DNA from: Drosophila miranda
Lineage: Eukaryota; Arthropoda; Insecta; Diptera; Drosophilidae
Assembly: GCF_003369915.1 (NCBI RefSeq)
Contig: NC_046675.1
Coordinates: forward strand, 22,692,001 to 22,756,000
Direction: 5' to 3'
DNA length: 64,000 bases
Below the pieces are notes generated by a model. That model did no database searches. It saw only the letters and a program-made list of their open reading frames with translations, and had not been told where the DNA came from. The position numbers and the translations under genes were made by a program. Of this stretch, positions 45,330 to 59,800 are shown piece after piece; position 1 is the first letter of the stretch; every line of letters begins with the position of its first letter.

Positions 45330-48142
45330 GACTTTCCGCTGCTTTCCGGTGAAATGTTGCATTTCAAGAATGCCCCAGACATGAGTACAGCACACAACAA
45401 TGCACAGTGCAACAGTGCAGCAGCGTGGCGTCAACTGAAGCAGAAGCAATGGAGCCTCTGAAGGAGCCACTGGCTCTGGGCCCAACGAACTTGAAAGGAA
45501 TGCAGAACGTCAGTCATTCAGACAAAGGGAAGAGGACTCAGAGGCTAATTTGAAGAGTCATTCAAGAAATTAAATCTACTTATATGTTTATTGTTCACAA
45601 GGACTTACATAGCTTTCCTTACAGACATTTTGATAGATACACTCTATCTGGATCTATTAGCACGTCATCCTCTACCTCTAATTAAATCGAATCAACACTT
45701 GGATTTAAATAAAAATGTATTAAAAAGAATTTTTACTACGGTGTACCCGTAAGAGGTAAAATAATGAATATTCCGCTCAGCCGAAAGTGCTGATTGGCGC
45801 CATGGACAACGAATGTCCCTATTGTCATTTATAACAATCTATCATAACCATCTATAAAAAACTTTAAAACAAATGTTAAATTTAAATTTGGGAAATATAT
45901 GAAAATATTTAATATAAATATTAATTAAATTGAAATCAATTATTTTTATATTTTTGATGAAATTTAAGTGAAAAGCTTTGTTTTTATATTTTCCACATTC
46001 TTAAATCTGAGTATAACTATTCGATTCGCAGTGTTTTTCTCTGGGTGTAATGGAAATAAAAGATGGAAAATCACCATAGCGCGTAATCCATCCGCTTTCC
46101 ATTTCCGCGTGTCAGCCCCCAACAAAGCATGGTTCCTTTAAGCTGTTGTTTTCCCAAATGTTCTGCCTCTAACCCATTAAATGGGCGTTGGGTGCAACAC
46201 CCTCCGAAACTGCAATAAGCTCCAGTCTTGGGCCTTCAGAAACGAGTATTCGCCAGAGAGCAAACATTTTGCCAGCCACTGGTCAAGCACAAAATCCAAT
46301 CCCAAGCTCTGCTTCGAGATACGATGTAGAACACAGCAAAAGTGGACGGATGGGCACTGGATGGGTTTCAGTGTGAGTAGAACACAAAAGGCTGTTGAGA
46401 ATTGATTTCCTGTTTAGACATTTAGGCCGATTTGGTAACCGTTGGGCAAAGTTCAAAGGAAGGCCAGAATGGCCAGAATGGCCAGGTGTACAAGTGGACA
46501 GAGCAGAATGGCCTTGCTGCAGCAGATCAAACGGCCAACTTGGACTTTGAGTCCCTGGGATTATGGATAAGGATGACTGCCCGCCTACAGTGGAGGTTAA
46601 GTACGTCCACAGCTAGGGCTTTTCACAGAGAGATGCCTTATGTCTCGTGGCACAGTCCTCGACATAATCTTATTTATTTGTTTGGATTTGAGGTAAGCCT
46701 GATACCGGAACCCGCTACCAAAATGAAATGTTTTTGTACATATTTGTTTGTTGTTTCCATTTCCGTTTCCGTTTTTTATTTTAATTTATTTTATTTCGGT
46801 CAGTCTTTAACTGCTTGTGTGAACAATATCAATTGGTTTTATTCACCCTAAGTGGCCATCTGGCATAACTTTAATGTAATGTTATATAATGTTCAATCCG
46901 TAAGTTATGCAAATGAAATGGCTTTTCAATAAAATTTAACAGCCCTGACTGATTTTTTGCTTCGTCTTTTTTCCACCAAGCCATTTTGTTGTTGCTGTTT
47001 TCGCACGTGGCAAGTGCGGTGAGCTAATGAAATGCAGTTCATTGTACACATCGGTATCGGATATGCAGGCATTTATCGATGGATGGCCTGCCTGGATGGC
47101 AGAGGGATATTTAATAAAGTGGATCGAACATATGCTCGAAATGTGAGTATTCCGACCCCGAATACCACATTCGTGGAGGATAATTGTGTAAACAATGAAT
47201 TAAACAAGTGCAGACCGTGGAGTGGCATCAATGACATCAAATGATTATACCATGGAGATCTCCTCTTTAAGATGAGTGGCACTTTAAATTTTGAATGGAA
47301 AATCTTAAAATATTAAAAACATGCCTTAAGTTCGTATTATTACTTCTTATTTTATTTTGATTTTTCCCTAGCGATAGTGCACGTTGTTTTTGTTGCACTA
47401 GTTACTTAAGATTACAGAATATTCTCTTAAACTTAAATCGAAACAATATTTGATCAATACCTATGTATCTAAAAATTACAGTGTGTTATACGTTTATTAT
47501 TAGTTTATATGGATATATTCTTGGTTATTAAATTTTCTTTTGAATTTATTTTTAATATTTCAGACAGAAGGGCCTATTGCTCTAGAGATAAACTTTAATT
47601 TTACTGTAGGATTCATCTTAGACTAAAATTTTGAAGATAAATAAATACATTTTCTCCTTTCTTAATTTTTATTTATTTATTTGTATTACTTATTTTTTTA
47701 TATTTTATATCGTATGCGCTATAATGTTAGCTGTTTTTTTAATGTGTTTCATTAACAGAATATTCGATAGCAATATGTGTTAGATTCAATTGATTCAACC
47801 GTTCTTGATATATACTTTCTATACATTTTTGTATCTGTATCTGCTTTATTTGCAGCTAGTAATGTATAAACTTTGATAACAACTTTATTTCTATTTAATT
47901 GTATTGCATTTGTGTCATTACACCATATACAAGGACTATTACACAATACAATCTCCTGTTAATTTTGGCCTACTCCATGGCCTATCAAGCCACTCATAAT
48001 TCTTGAGGCAGCAACAAAACTTGGCAATTTGCAATAAAACACTGTCAGAAATATTATGTAGATTTCAGTGCGCCCATCTGGGCTCTGGCTCTTCATTTAT
48101 TTCATTAACTACAAAGGAGTCTAACAGCAAGAAACAAAGAGA

Positions 48143-48163
48143 AAGAGAGAGAGAGAGAGAGAG
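48143..48163 (+). repeat. (GA)n microsatellite
   Basis: About ten GA units lie in non-coding DNA. Confidence 0.85.
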
Positions 48164-51100
48164 GGAAAGGTAGACCAAAATCCGCCACAGGCAAATACTT
48201 GGCCAAAAGTGACAAATTGTTTCAATTCACAAAAGGACAAACAACAAAAAAAGGAGTAAGAAGGGAACAACAACAGCAACAAAGACAAAAGCCTCTACAA
48301 TAATGGCCTAGACCAAAGATAAGGGGGCGAAGGGAGCCTGGCTCAGAGTTAGGAGGGCACGTGCTTTATATAACCCTTTTCTGGTTCTGGGCCTGAGCTT
48401 GCTTTCCATTCATTTTTTGGTTTTTTTGTTGTTTAATATCCCTTTTCGTTGTTTTTCCCGTTGTTGTATTCTTTGTGTCATTAGCCGCCGTGTCCGTGGC
48501 TGTGTCCGTGTCCATCTCCGTAACCCAGTCCGTTCCTCTGCCAGTATCCTTTTTATCTGTTGTACATGACATTTTGGCCTTTCTCATAAGTCCCGGACAG
48601 GCCAGCAGAAAGGCGGACAAAAGGTAGTCCAAACGAATGATGACGGCAATTTGCGGCTGATCCTTGGCTGCTCTTACTCTCTCTCTAACTCTTTCTCTCT
48701 GCTTGCATCCTTTCTCTTTCCATAGCACCTCTTTTATGACTATTCTACATAATTATCTTAATTTTGCCTAAAAGCAGGCACAGAAATTCTCTTGGATTTT
48801 TAGAGTTCAGAAGCAGCCCAATTGCTGTTTGGCAATGCGCTTTTTGGGCACGCTCTGTTTTCTTGGTGACAATCGCATAGTGGTGCAAAGGTGAATGAAA
48901 TGAAAGATTTTTTAACATGTTAGGTTAGAAAGAGGTGGATGCCAGGACTCACTCGGAGCTCACTCGGAGCCTGTCACATTTAGGCCGGTTTCGGGTAGTT
49001 GAGATATTTGAACATACCCAAATAAAATATTGAATGATCTTTGGATACCCGAAAAAAACTACACTTGAAGTTCAGAAAATTACAACTGTAATGATGCGAT
49101 CTTTTTGCTTGGTTTATTTAGAGATGGAGATCTATCATTTTATGAAATGTTTTCCCAGAACACATCTTTTTACACTAAAAATATTTACACGGAGACAAAA
49201 ATGGACATATTAGTAGTAAACACACCCATTTTTAAATTCAATAATCGGGTTTTTAATAAAAACATAGTGAAATTAAATGTAATTTTCTTCGAATTAAATA
49301 TAAACGTAATAAGATTACATTTTTTATATATCATATATATCCAGATCAAATATTTTCATACTAATGTCAAAAAGACCTTTCGTTTTATAATTTCCACTCT
49401 AGCAGCAAAACTTTTGGTATACATTTTTATATCTAAGTATAATTATAATTCAATTCTTATAAAGAACAACATTTTTGTGTTGGAAAATGTAGTTGTAGAA
49501 ATATATCGATTCTTAAACCTTTGCCTCAATGTGCCTGCAATTGCTGGAAGCCCGCAGAAGAGTGAAACTGCCAGGTCCGTATGCAAATTTCAAGCGAGTG
49601 ATAAAAATTGACTCCTGCTCCGAAATGGAAATGCAGTTGGGGCAAAGCAAATATTTCAGCGTAAGTAAACTACATTAGCAACAGGAGCATACACTCAGAG
49701 AGGGAGATATAAAGAGAGGATGGAAACGAGGTGCAGCGAAAGGAGCGGCATCAGCTAGTTGGCCCTTGGTGTATTTGCCCGTGCGTCAGGTGCAGTTCGC
49801 TCTGCTCGGTGCCTCTCGAGAGTACCGTGCCCCAATGTGGAAACCTCTCTCTTACCTTTGATTACCCATCCCAATCTGAGTCTGAGTTCCGCATCCTGTA
49901 TCTGTGCGGTTGACAGCCTGGTAGCTACCGCTTGACTTGTTTTCGAGAGAGAGAGAGGAAAAGATTGGTTAAACGAAGACCAACCGAAATACATACATAT
50001 ATAAAATATATAAAATTGCCACGGGGATGAATTGCAAACGGTGGAAAATGTAATGAAATGTTTGTGCATACGCGATGATCTCGAAATTTAGCAGAAAGGG
50101 AATAAGCTAACGGGTACTTAAATATAAAGAAATATATAAAATAATGTACCCCAAGAAGCACAGAAAAACGAATGCATTTGAAATCTAAATTCACTTATTA
50201 CTATTATCATGTGAATTAAACATTCATTTCCAAACTCAATATTAACCTGTGGACATCTAGATTATTTAAAGTTTCCAGTTTGTTAAATGGTTTTCCCTGC
50301 ACATTTATAATTAACATAAATGATGAGTAGTCCCAGTGGTTTTCCTTTCTAATCTTAACATATTTGAAGGAAATTTAGATTTATAACCAAAATATTGACT
50401 TAAGCCAGAAAGCCAGATGGCATCCAAAGATGGAGAGACACAGAGAGAGCGATGTCAAACAAATGCGATTAAAACTAAACTCGAAGACAAACAAGCACAC
50501 GGTTTAGAGACGTCTGGGACCACAAATTAATGAAATAGTTGTGTTTACTTTTTCGGGGAATAAAAGGATACTATACCCCCGCACAAGCCTTCATCATGTG
50601 TGCAATAAGCAGAGAGCTCTGTGGCCAATTAATCGAGAGTGTTTGTTGCATAAATCAAGACAAAGTCGGCCTGAATACCGCTGGAGCCACCAAAAAGTAT
50701 GCAAAGTTATTTGCCAGCCAAGAATGCGGCATGCGCCTCAAGTTATGCAAACTATGCCACATGCAGGAGAATTCTACCTCCTTCTGTGCGGTAAGGCAAG
50801 TGGAGTGGAGTGTGTTTTCGCTTTTGGGTAATCAGGCAGCAAGTAGGTCAACGGCAATCAAAGCCAGAGATTCAAACCTAAATGGAAATCAAATTGTATT
50901 GTACAAGTATTTCGAGATATTTTTGGTGGGGGGGAGGGGCTTACAGAAATACTTTCCGTCTTCCAAGCCACTGACCAACACAAGAAATCGTTGAACTTTT
51001 GTAATACTTTTCTCTTTTTAGAATTTAACAATTCATCGGGATAAATATGTGCGTATTAACTTGAAAGTCGGTTTCCCAAATTGTATTACCTTTAAAAGTT

Positions 51101-51448
51101 ATGGATATGATGTGTTATAATTGCTTTGATAGTTCAAAGAGATTCGAGACCTATCGAATTTAATCCAACAGAAATTCCTATCAATTTTCGCATAGGTTTT
51201 TCCTTACTTGAAATGATGGTATACACAGAAATAATAGAACATAGACTATACTTTTTTATCGTCTTGCCATCCTGAACGCTTCAACCATTTCGTATTGTAA
51301 GCCCAAAAATAAATTATTCCATTCCGAAAGTGGTCTAAATCTCAATAATTTTAAGCTTTTATGTAGCAGTCGATGGTATGCAATTTCAACTTTTGAATCT
51401 CCTGTAAGATAACATTTAGCTAGCAAACCATGTTGCTTTTCCCCATCA

Positions 51449-51715
51449 TTTTTATACCCGGTCCTCAAAATGAGTATCCGGGTATATTCGATTTGTGGGT
51501 AAAGTGTATGTAACGCCCAGAAGGAAGCATTTCCGACCGAAGTATGGTTCTCAGAGACTATAAGAGCTAGAGCAACCAAATTTTCTGCCTCTCTCTCACA
51601 CACGCTTACTCGTGCAATGTCTGCGCCCTTTGGCGGAGACATACTGACTGAGTATCGTGTATAAATGTAGAGTCGCGTCTGTAGCTGCGACTCACAATGT
51701 TCCCCCTCGTTTTGG
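51449..51715 (+). mobile_element. INE-1/DINE-1-like (Helentron) fragment
   Basis: It shows the signature order of Drosophila INE-1 elements: TTTTTATACCCGG, a near-palindromic GAGTATCCGGGTATATTCG, then GTATGTAACGCCCAGAAGGA, CATTTCCGACC and an AGAGCTAGA-like block. It ends around GCGACTCACAATG. It is truncated and non-autonomous. The minus-strand open frame over it is not a gene. Confidence 0.75.
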
Positions 51716-54578
51716 GCTATTTATGCGGGCAACACATTTTTAGAAATATCTTCCATGAAGGATAATGTTCTTATGAAAGTTTTTAGATTCCAAATGGATC
51801 TTCAACCTGTTTCCGTATCCTATTCCCAGCAAATTGCCTGCTCCCCCGGCAAATTGGTTGCCAAGTCTAACCCTAATAACATTTGCTTTTTATAGCAATG
51901 GGCCCTTCCGCTTAGCAGGGTCTCTAATGCCAATTCAATTTGACTCTTCCTAATTACTATAAAGTATCGCAGATATTTAGCATTAATGAGATGGAAGACG
52001 TTCAGCTCCGGAGGAAGAAGTTCAAGTACAAGTTTTAATTGAAATTTAAGCACTTAATTTGCCTAAATTCGGGAGAAAGGAGAAATGTAAGACGTTGTCT
52101 GGAATGGGCAACTCATTGATTGGCAGGGTGTCTCTGGATTGGGTTGCTCTATAAATAGGTTACCCTCTTAATGGTGACCCCAAATGTAAGGTCCTTCCGT
52201 GCAATAATTTACATTGGTTCTCCTCTCTCATTCGCTTTATTTATGTACCGCAGATGTCACGTGTTCCTTTTGTTACTTTTGGTCAACGCCATTTCGCTGA
52301 GGGGTCTGTGGGCGTGTGCTCCTTTTGAAATGCTAGCCTTGAGTGAAATATGGCGCAACTTCATGAGGAGACGACACCAAAATGATGATGATGATGCCCC
52401 CCACGCGTTGGGGTCGGCGGTGGCGGTGACAACATTGTCGACGTCTATTGCAATCAAGAATTTATGTTTTCAACGCGCAGTTTGTCTTCCCTCGAAGGTG
52501 GGCCGGGCCTCCACCGTGTCCGGGTTCGGATTCGGCTGCGGATGGGTTTTTGGGTTTTTGGGGGTTCTGGTCTGGGTCTGGGTCTGGGTGTGGGTCTCTC
52601 CAATGCCTTTAGTTTGAGTTTGCTCGCTTGCTTGGTTAAACGCAATTTAGCTGCATTGCTCAAATTTCCGCTTCGCTATCGCGTTACCTTCTCCAACATC
52701 TTCAACTCTCACTATCTCTCTCTCTCTGTCTTTCTTTCACACTCTCTCTATCTCTATCTGTATCTCCTGGGGTGATGACACGCCGTTGGTGTTCGTATGG
52801 CAAAAAGTCAGCCATAATATTTGAGTTAAGTTTGGGGTTGCATGGCTATGGAGAATGGGCCCGTGGGTTTATCAACTGTTTGCTTGATGTTTTGATAAAC
52901 CAATTTCAGTCTGGTGGTACGAGGGTTCATCATAAATTGAATTGACATGTGGGATAAATAGAAAGCTTTCTTTAATAGACGCAAGTGTTTATTTAGAACA
53001 TAAGTTGCCTTATGGGAGGGCTAGAAAATTGAAAGATAAAGGTTTTGGCAAATTACTTGTGAAGGGATTTGCTAGTTGGAAGAACTTTAGTATCGAATAT
53101 TCGTAGCTTAAAACCTGTAACATAGAGTAAATATCTAATGGTTAATGGGAAAAATGGCCCCAGAATCCACGCATCTTTTCAAACTAAATTTCCAATGCAT
53201 GGAAAACTTTAACCATAGATCACAAAATACCCATACTTCCAAGAAATCAATCAGTTTAACTCATTGTCTTCGTTCCGTTCAAGCCCAGTCCCTAACCATT
53301 ACAAGTCCATAAACTTTTACATTGCGCCTTGGGCAGCGCCACAGTTTATGCAGTAGGAAAGTAAACACCATTTGACTGACATTTGGGGCATATTTATGGC
53401 CAGTCCATGGTCACAACCAGGTCCCAGGTACAAAAGGCCGCTCTCTGCTGCTGTTCAGCCATGTCAAGTGCAGTGACTGAGAAGAGACTTAACTTTGGCC
53501 GGCCACACCTTTTGGAAAAGACTCTGCGTTCTCCATGGGCTGTCTGACGATAAGAGCCACTTGTCGGTCTTCCATTCAACATGCTCGTAATGGATTATTC
53601 GGCATTTTTCACGTGTCTTGAGCCCGGCGGCGGCCAGCGCTTAACACATCTCAGGCTGTACACGTGGCAAATATTAATTTTCCACCTGCCCCTCAGTCTC
53701 TCCTGCACTCTCTGCCTCTGCATAAGCAAATTCTTTGGAGACTATTTACGGCGCCTCAAACTATACATTATCCAGGGTGCGTCTTGCGCAGGAGATAGTC
53801 ATGTCAGCTGCCTATAAATAACCCCAGAGCTTGACATCAAATAATCATGGCCGTGTAAGCTTTGACTGGATTTTACATAGACACACGCCCATTTCTCACG
53901 TAAAACATTGCCAAACATTGAAATTTTGTGGTGGCTGCGAATTGCGATGGAGTGGTTTTGAGAACGTTTCTTATGCGGGGGTTTTTTTTAATACTATAGT
54001 ACTTGGAAATGGTCTGCGAAATTATAGGGAGGAAACAGTTTGGGGATATCTATCTTCCATTTCTGATGGATTTATTAGTAGTTAAAGGTTATGTAAAAGA
54101 TGAGCATTGATAAGGAATTCATTTTATGTTTTTTTTGTGTCACCAATAATTGTGTGTTTGTTATTAGATTTTTCGGACCAAAAAGTAAGTCTTTTCTGTA
54201 CCTCGCACAAGACTGTGTATATTCTTGTTGGATTCTGGGACCGAATCAGCTGCCCAAGGCATTGACGAACAGATGAAGACGAGTGGGCAGAAGGGCAGTG
54301 GTCAGAGAAGAAGCAGCGATGAAAAGACAATAAAAACGCCACGCGAAAACCCCCGCCATAGAAAATTAACATTCTCTTGAACTCTTTTCATTTTTCATTG
54401 CATACTTTTTGGCATTCATTTAAAATCAGGGCTTATAAATGTTTAGAGATTAGGAGGTCTAGAATTATTGCACATCGAAATCTTTCTAGTAGGACGAATG
54501 GAATTGAATTGACTATTGAATTCTGACATTGTATTCGCGTTCAGTGACTCTCAACTTTTACCGATAGAGACTCACGAC

Positions 54579-54781
54579 TGATAAGTCTTCCATCTGTTGC
54601 ACCTGAATTTCAGGCAATAAAAATATAAAGGAAAGTTGTAAACTTAGATATATATTTTAATGCTTTTACTTGATACCAGAGTCTTATTTTTGCAAGAATA
54701 TAGCCACGCTGTCGTGCTTATCTTATGTTGGCGTGCTTATCTTCTGTTTGTCCCGAAACTCGTGTGGCTGCTTCTATAAAA
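54579..54781 (+). promoter_or_regulatory. Acyl-CoA synthetase promoter: three GATA sites and a TATA box
   Basis: TGATAAG at 54579-54585 and two copies of GTGCTTATCTT 19 bp apart (GATA cores at 54717-54723 and 54736-54742) precede TATAAAA at 54775-54781. A TCACC/ACAGTT initiator region lies 28-34 bp downstream, and the start codon is 70 bp from the TATA box. This is a compact inducible or tissue-specific promoter of the gut/fat-body type (inference from motifs). Confidence 0.65.
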
Positions 54782-54844
54782 TGGGCCAGCAGGCCACGAA
54801 TCACCAACAGTTAGTAAAACATAAAACCACTGATAGATCGCAGA

Positions 54845-56608
54845 ATGCCGTACAAGCCGCATATCACCTACGATGACAATCTCAAGGTCTGGAGTGGAGG
54901 CGAAAGTTTGAGCTGCTTTGAACCGCACCTATCGATTGGGGAGATCATCTTTCGGGAGCTGGAAAGCCATCCGAAGCTGATTGCCCAAGTAAGCTGCTTC
55001 ATTTATTTAACGAGAAATATCATTGCAATGTCAACTAACCTTCTAGATCTCAGCCACTGAGAAGACTCTGCTGACACGGGAAGAGGTACGTTTCAATGCA
55101 ATGCGAGTGGCTAGCTATATGCGGGGACTGGGCCTAAAGCAAACGGATATTGTGGGCCTCATAGCCAGGAATACCACGCACCTGGTGGCCGTAGCCTACG
55201 GCTGTTTCTTCAATGGTATGCCATTCCACTCCCTAAACATTGCTTATGAACAGGACACCATAGAGAAACTGTTCAGCATCAGCAGACCGCGTCTGATCTT
55301 CTGCGATGGGGATGAGTACCAGAGAGTTCTGGCAGCTACTGAAAACCTCAAGCTGGACACCACAATCATTACCATGCGAAATCATCCCATGGGATCCCTT
55401 TGCATTTTGGATATCCTGACCACACCAATAGAGGAAAACTTTCAGCCCGCTCGCTTGGAAACATGCCACGATCAGACTTTGGCCATTCTCTGCTCCTCCG
55501 GCACCACGGGGGTACCAAAAGCAGTTACGATTACAGATAGTCAACGGCTTTTATTGCCTTTTTTGTAAGTTAGACTTGAATGAAACCCGCTGTAAAGACT
55601 GTTACCATCTTATATATTCTATTTTTTCACAGTCGTCTGACCTCTAATGATGTGCAATATACACACAGCACCCTAGACTGGATTTCAGGTCTTATAACCA
55701 TCATCCTCGCTGGAGTGTTCAACAAAACAAATGTTATTGCTGACAATGATTTCGATCCCGCCTTCACGTGTCGTATGATCCAAGAATATAAGATCGGTTT
55801 AGTCTTTCAGTGTCCTTCCCACATGGCAATGTTGGCAAACTGTCCGGAATTCGAAAGGGCTGACCTGTCGAGCATAGAGAATTATATTTTTGGTGGCTCC
55901 CGCAGCTCTTTGGAAGTTCAGAAGCGTATTCGTAGCCGAATCAACGGAAATCTGATCTTTACCTATTCCATAACAGAGATGAACAGCGCAAGCACGCTGA
56001 ACCTTCACTTTGATGAAAAACCCAACTCAGTCGGTCGACCTATATCTGGGAATAAGGTCAAGATAATCAATGAACAGGGTGTGGCTCTGGGCCCCAATGA
56101 AGAGGGTGAAGTGTGCCTCTTCAATGGCCAGCATTGGTCTGGCTATTATGGAAATCCAGAAGAGACGCGAATGATTCGCGACTCCCAGATGTGGTTGCAC
56201 TCCGGAGATTTGGGCTACGTTGATGAAGATGGCTTCTTATTTATAGTTGATCGCAAAAAGGACATGCTCAAGTACCAAAACATTATGTACTATCCCAATG
56301 AGATAGAGACAGTCATCTCCCAGATGCCGAACGTTGCCGAGGTCTGTGTATTTGGCATTTGGGATGAGGTCAATGGCGACGAGGCCGCAGCCTCAGTGGT
56401 GAAGAGGTACGGCACCGAATTGGTGGCCCAGGATATTATGGACTATGTAAAGAAACATATTTCCACCAAGTATAAACAGTTGAATGCTGGAGTCATCATT
56501 GTTGATGATCTGAAGCGAAGTGGGAATGGCAAAACGAATCGACGAGCTAACAAGGAACATTTTCTGAATGTGCAAAATAGGAAAAGTTTGAACTTAATAA
56601 GTGGCTAA
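54845..56608 (+). CDS. Luciferase/4-coumarate-CoA-ligase-like acyl-CoA synthetase
   Basis: Adenylate-forming enzyme that activates a carboxylic acid with ATP and then CoA; the substrate cannot be read from sequence. Exons 54845-54988, 55047-55564 and 55633-56608 join exactly to 545 residues, the normal family length. Motifs: P-loop LCSSGTTGVPKAVTITD, YSITEMNS, GYYGNPEET, HSGDLGYVDEDGFLFIVDR, KYQNIMYYPNEIE and the C-terminal Lys region KRSGNGKTNRR. The usual SSGTTGLPKGV reads with Ala in place of Gly at the tenth position, a mild change. The C-terminus (LNLISG) is not a peroxisomal SKL signal, unlike beetle luciferase, so a cytosolic enzyme is likely. Flies have many such paralogues, and I cannot assign one. 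TATA and GATA sites lie upstream. Confidence 0.93.
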
Positions 56609-56872
56609 AACTATTTCTTTAACCACCTTATCGAAAATAGTTCAGGACAGGAAAGATAAACCATTCCTTTCAAATTTTAGGGATCAGAAATCATTGCCTT
56701 ATAAAATATCCAGGAAGATTACTTTGTAAGGAATGTATTAATGTGTTCAAAAAATAACTAACAGCCGAAAAGCGAAGCCATTAAAACTTTACGTATGTGT
56801 ACATATTCCTAAAAACTTTATTATTTATTTTTATGGACTTACATATCTACATATATACAAATAATTGAATAT

Positions 56873-56878
56873 AATAAA
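56873..56878 (+). terminator. Possible poly(A) signal of the acyl-CoA synthetase
   Basis: AATAAA lies 264 bp after the stop codon in AT-rich sequence. Confidence 0.4.
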
Positions 56879-59800
56879 TAAATATATTTAAAATTTTTAC
56901 ATTTATTCTATTTAAATTAAATCTGATGTCCCCCAAATTTCTAGAGATTTCTGGAACACTTCAGTTTAATTGAATTTGAGGCGAATTCAAAAAGGGAACT
57001 ACTCAGATTTGCTCCATATCTTTGTCCATCATTTAGCCTTCATTCAAACACTACATCAAATAAAAATGTGCTAAAATATAGCCTCAAATGTAATTTCAAT
57101 CACTGCCAGTTCCTTAACTTATCAGCTTAGATAGAGATCTAGGGTAGACCCAATTCGACAGCTTTAAGACATAGACACGACCATGTACAATACCTAAGGC
57201 ATTCTTTCCCCCCAGCAACTTTCTACTTGGGTTACTTTGTTTATGTTTCGGCTAACCAAAAACAAAAAGAAAATTTTGCGATTTCCATGCACGTTTTGCA
57301 TGGTAAAAGGTAAAGGAAAAAGAGAACAACGGGACCCAAAATGAAAAACGAAAGAACGGCTAGCTTGGTGCCGAACATTAAGATACCCTTTCAGATTGAT
57401 TGCTGCTATATTGCGATACATAGAAAGTATCGAAAATGATATAGAATTTACAGATATAAACTTTGCTATGGTCGATATAAAAATTGTCAGTATTATTTTT
57501 TCGAAGTGGAACTTGGCTAGGAGATCCAATCATACGGCCGGATAGAGCGGATCCTGATTTTAATCATTAATGTATGTACATCTTTACCAATTATTATCAT
57601 ATTTCGAACAACATCTGTTTAGAAATCGATTACCTTCTTGAAGGGTATCACAAGAGCAAAGTAACCAAAAAATCCTGGAGGACGAGCAGAATGAGAGACG
57701 AAGGCAACTGAAAATAAAACATCAATTTTTATGCGACAATTTATTGCGTTTTCCCTCTGCCGTTGCCGGTTTTTCTTCGGCTGTTGGAGTGTGTTGGGCA
57801 CGTGTTCTTTGTGTTTTTTGGGCATACCTTTGGGCGTCTGATTACATAACAGAAAATGTCAATGTTTGTCAGCCGGCAGCTATTAGATTAGACAAGGCGG
57901 TTACCTCGAACCTGTCCCTGTCTCTGTCCGTCTCCGTGTCCATGGCCGTGTCCGGGTCCCTGTTTCTGTTTGTCCTCCTTACGCTATCCCCCATTTCTGT
58001 GCCTATTCTCACTCCCAAGCTGTCGGAGAGGGTCCTAGGTCCGGGAGATTGGCAGAGATGGCAGCGTTGACTGTGTGCGAATTGTCTGCTAATCTTTACA
58101 AATTTGAGGTGCGCATTTGTTTACGAGCTCCACGAGGGATAAGGCTGGAAACGGAGCAGTGATGACTTCTGGCTAAGCTTAGGCTTTGGCTCCCGTTTCA
58201 TTCTCATCCTAAAAGAGCAAACCAAAGGAACTCGGGGAGCTGCGGGGCAAACTAATGAACCAGTTGTAACCGTGGGCTACTGCGGTACTTAATGTGTAAG
58301 GAATATATGTTTATATAGTTAAATTTTAGACATATTCTTCGTGATTTTTCTGATTTTTTAATAACGCACTAGCCCCCAATGTGGAGGAAGTAAAATAAAG
58401 TACATTTATAAGCTGCGTACATACTCATCGTTGAATTCCTCCTTCTACAACCACCATGAAACTATTAAAGTGAGCTGCTATGAGCTGCTCGTTTCAATTT
58501 AAGCCTTATTCTAGATTTGAAAATTCTGCATTGCATTCAATTTAAGACCCAGCTAAATCAGTTAAATCGTTTCCACCTGGCTTCAATGCCGCATTCAACC
58601 TTTGCTTCACCAAATAAAAGCCCCCTTTCAACCCCATTCAGCTCAATTAAACACCATTCGAACCTATCTTCAAATGCGATTCGTATCACATCGCCATCGT
58701 TGTTGGTAATCCGTGACGCATTCGGGCACTCCATTTCCCGGCATTTGGAATCAGAGAGCTGGCCAGTCAGGCGCATTCACACCCTCAGACAGCCCCATTT
58801 CCATTTCAAATCGCAAACAAAGTCATTGGCGAATGAGCGGGCCAGACTTGTCTCAACAATCAGCCCGAGCTCAGCATTTGGGCCCGGCCATGCACAGCAG
58901 TCTTAGAGCCACATCAGATATGCAATTAATTTGGCCATCAACACACCACAAGGCTTAGCCTCAGTCTCAGTCACCACCATAGCCTTCGCACTCAGCCATG
59001 AAATTTAATAATGGCTTTAATTTAATTTTGATAATGTGGAGCCCGGGATCTTTGAACTCCAGAGCAAACTATGAAGGCTGCCAGGTTGACAAGGCCCCTT
59101 CTCAGCCATTTTATGGCTTGTTAAGCCTTTTGAAATATTTTGCACTCATTATTTAAAACAAAATTCCGCAATCGCACGCAAAAGTGAAAATGCCAGAGAC
59201 GCCACGGCATAAAGAACCCTTTTTTTATTCTTGTCGAGGGAATTTTAATTTTGACAGCAATAACCATAGAGAAGAAAAGACCCTAAGAGTATATGCTATA
59301 CTATATATCGTCTATCAAAAGTAACAAAAATATAATAAAAAAAATAAAATAAAAAAAGCTTATATGAATCAAAAATGTGCCAGGATACCAGCAAGGGTAT
59401 CTAAAGTTTCGGTCCTGGAGCCCAGCACTTCTTTCATATTCTGTGTGTGAGTGTGTGTGTGCATTATTAATTTTCTTTGATAACCAAATTTCTGCCCGCT
59501 CGAAAGAAGGGACTGGGGATAAAAATGATTGCAACTTCCTGGCCAAGCCGGGAGTAAAAATTCCGAGCTGCAAGTGCCAATAAATTAAGCTTTATGCGTG
59601 GCTAATAGAAAAATTTTTCCACCTGCCACAGGCACGCGTCGGTTGCGTGTGAGTGTGTGTTGGCAGAGCTGCCCCACATATGCAAATTGTTGTGGCACAT
59701 ACACTGCCACACACTCAGGTACACATAAATTACATGCTTAAGCAACAAAGGGAGAAAAGTTGCATATAAAAATGTATGAAAAAAAAACTATTTTTCCAAC

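Larger units (their letters stand above)
43691..54540. other. About 11 kb without a recognisable gene
   Basis: I see no exon I can support. Open frames such as 49105-49611 (plus) lie in AT-rich DNA and show no domain. The stretch includes a strong TATA-like promoter candidate at 45320, a GA run at 48143-48163 and an INE-1-like fragment near 51450. Confidence 0.5.

Noticed and set aside
49105-49611. 168-codon open frame on the plus strand
   Set aside because: Starts at a non-ATG codon and is made almost wholly of AT-rich codons (Ile, Asn, Phe, Lys); no family resemblance.
50539-50994. 151-codon plus-strand frame
   Set aside because: Starts at a non-ATG codon; no domain and mixed composition; likely chance.
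51256-51642. 128-codon open frame on the minus strand
   Set aside because: Overlies the INE-1-like fragment; the frame is a by-product of the repeat.
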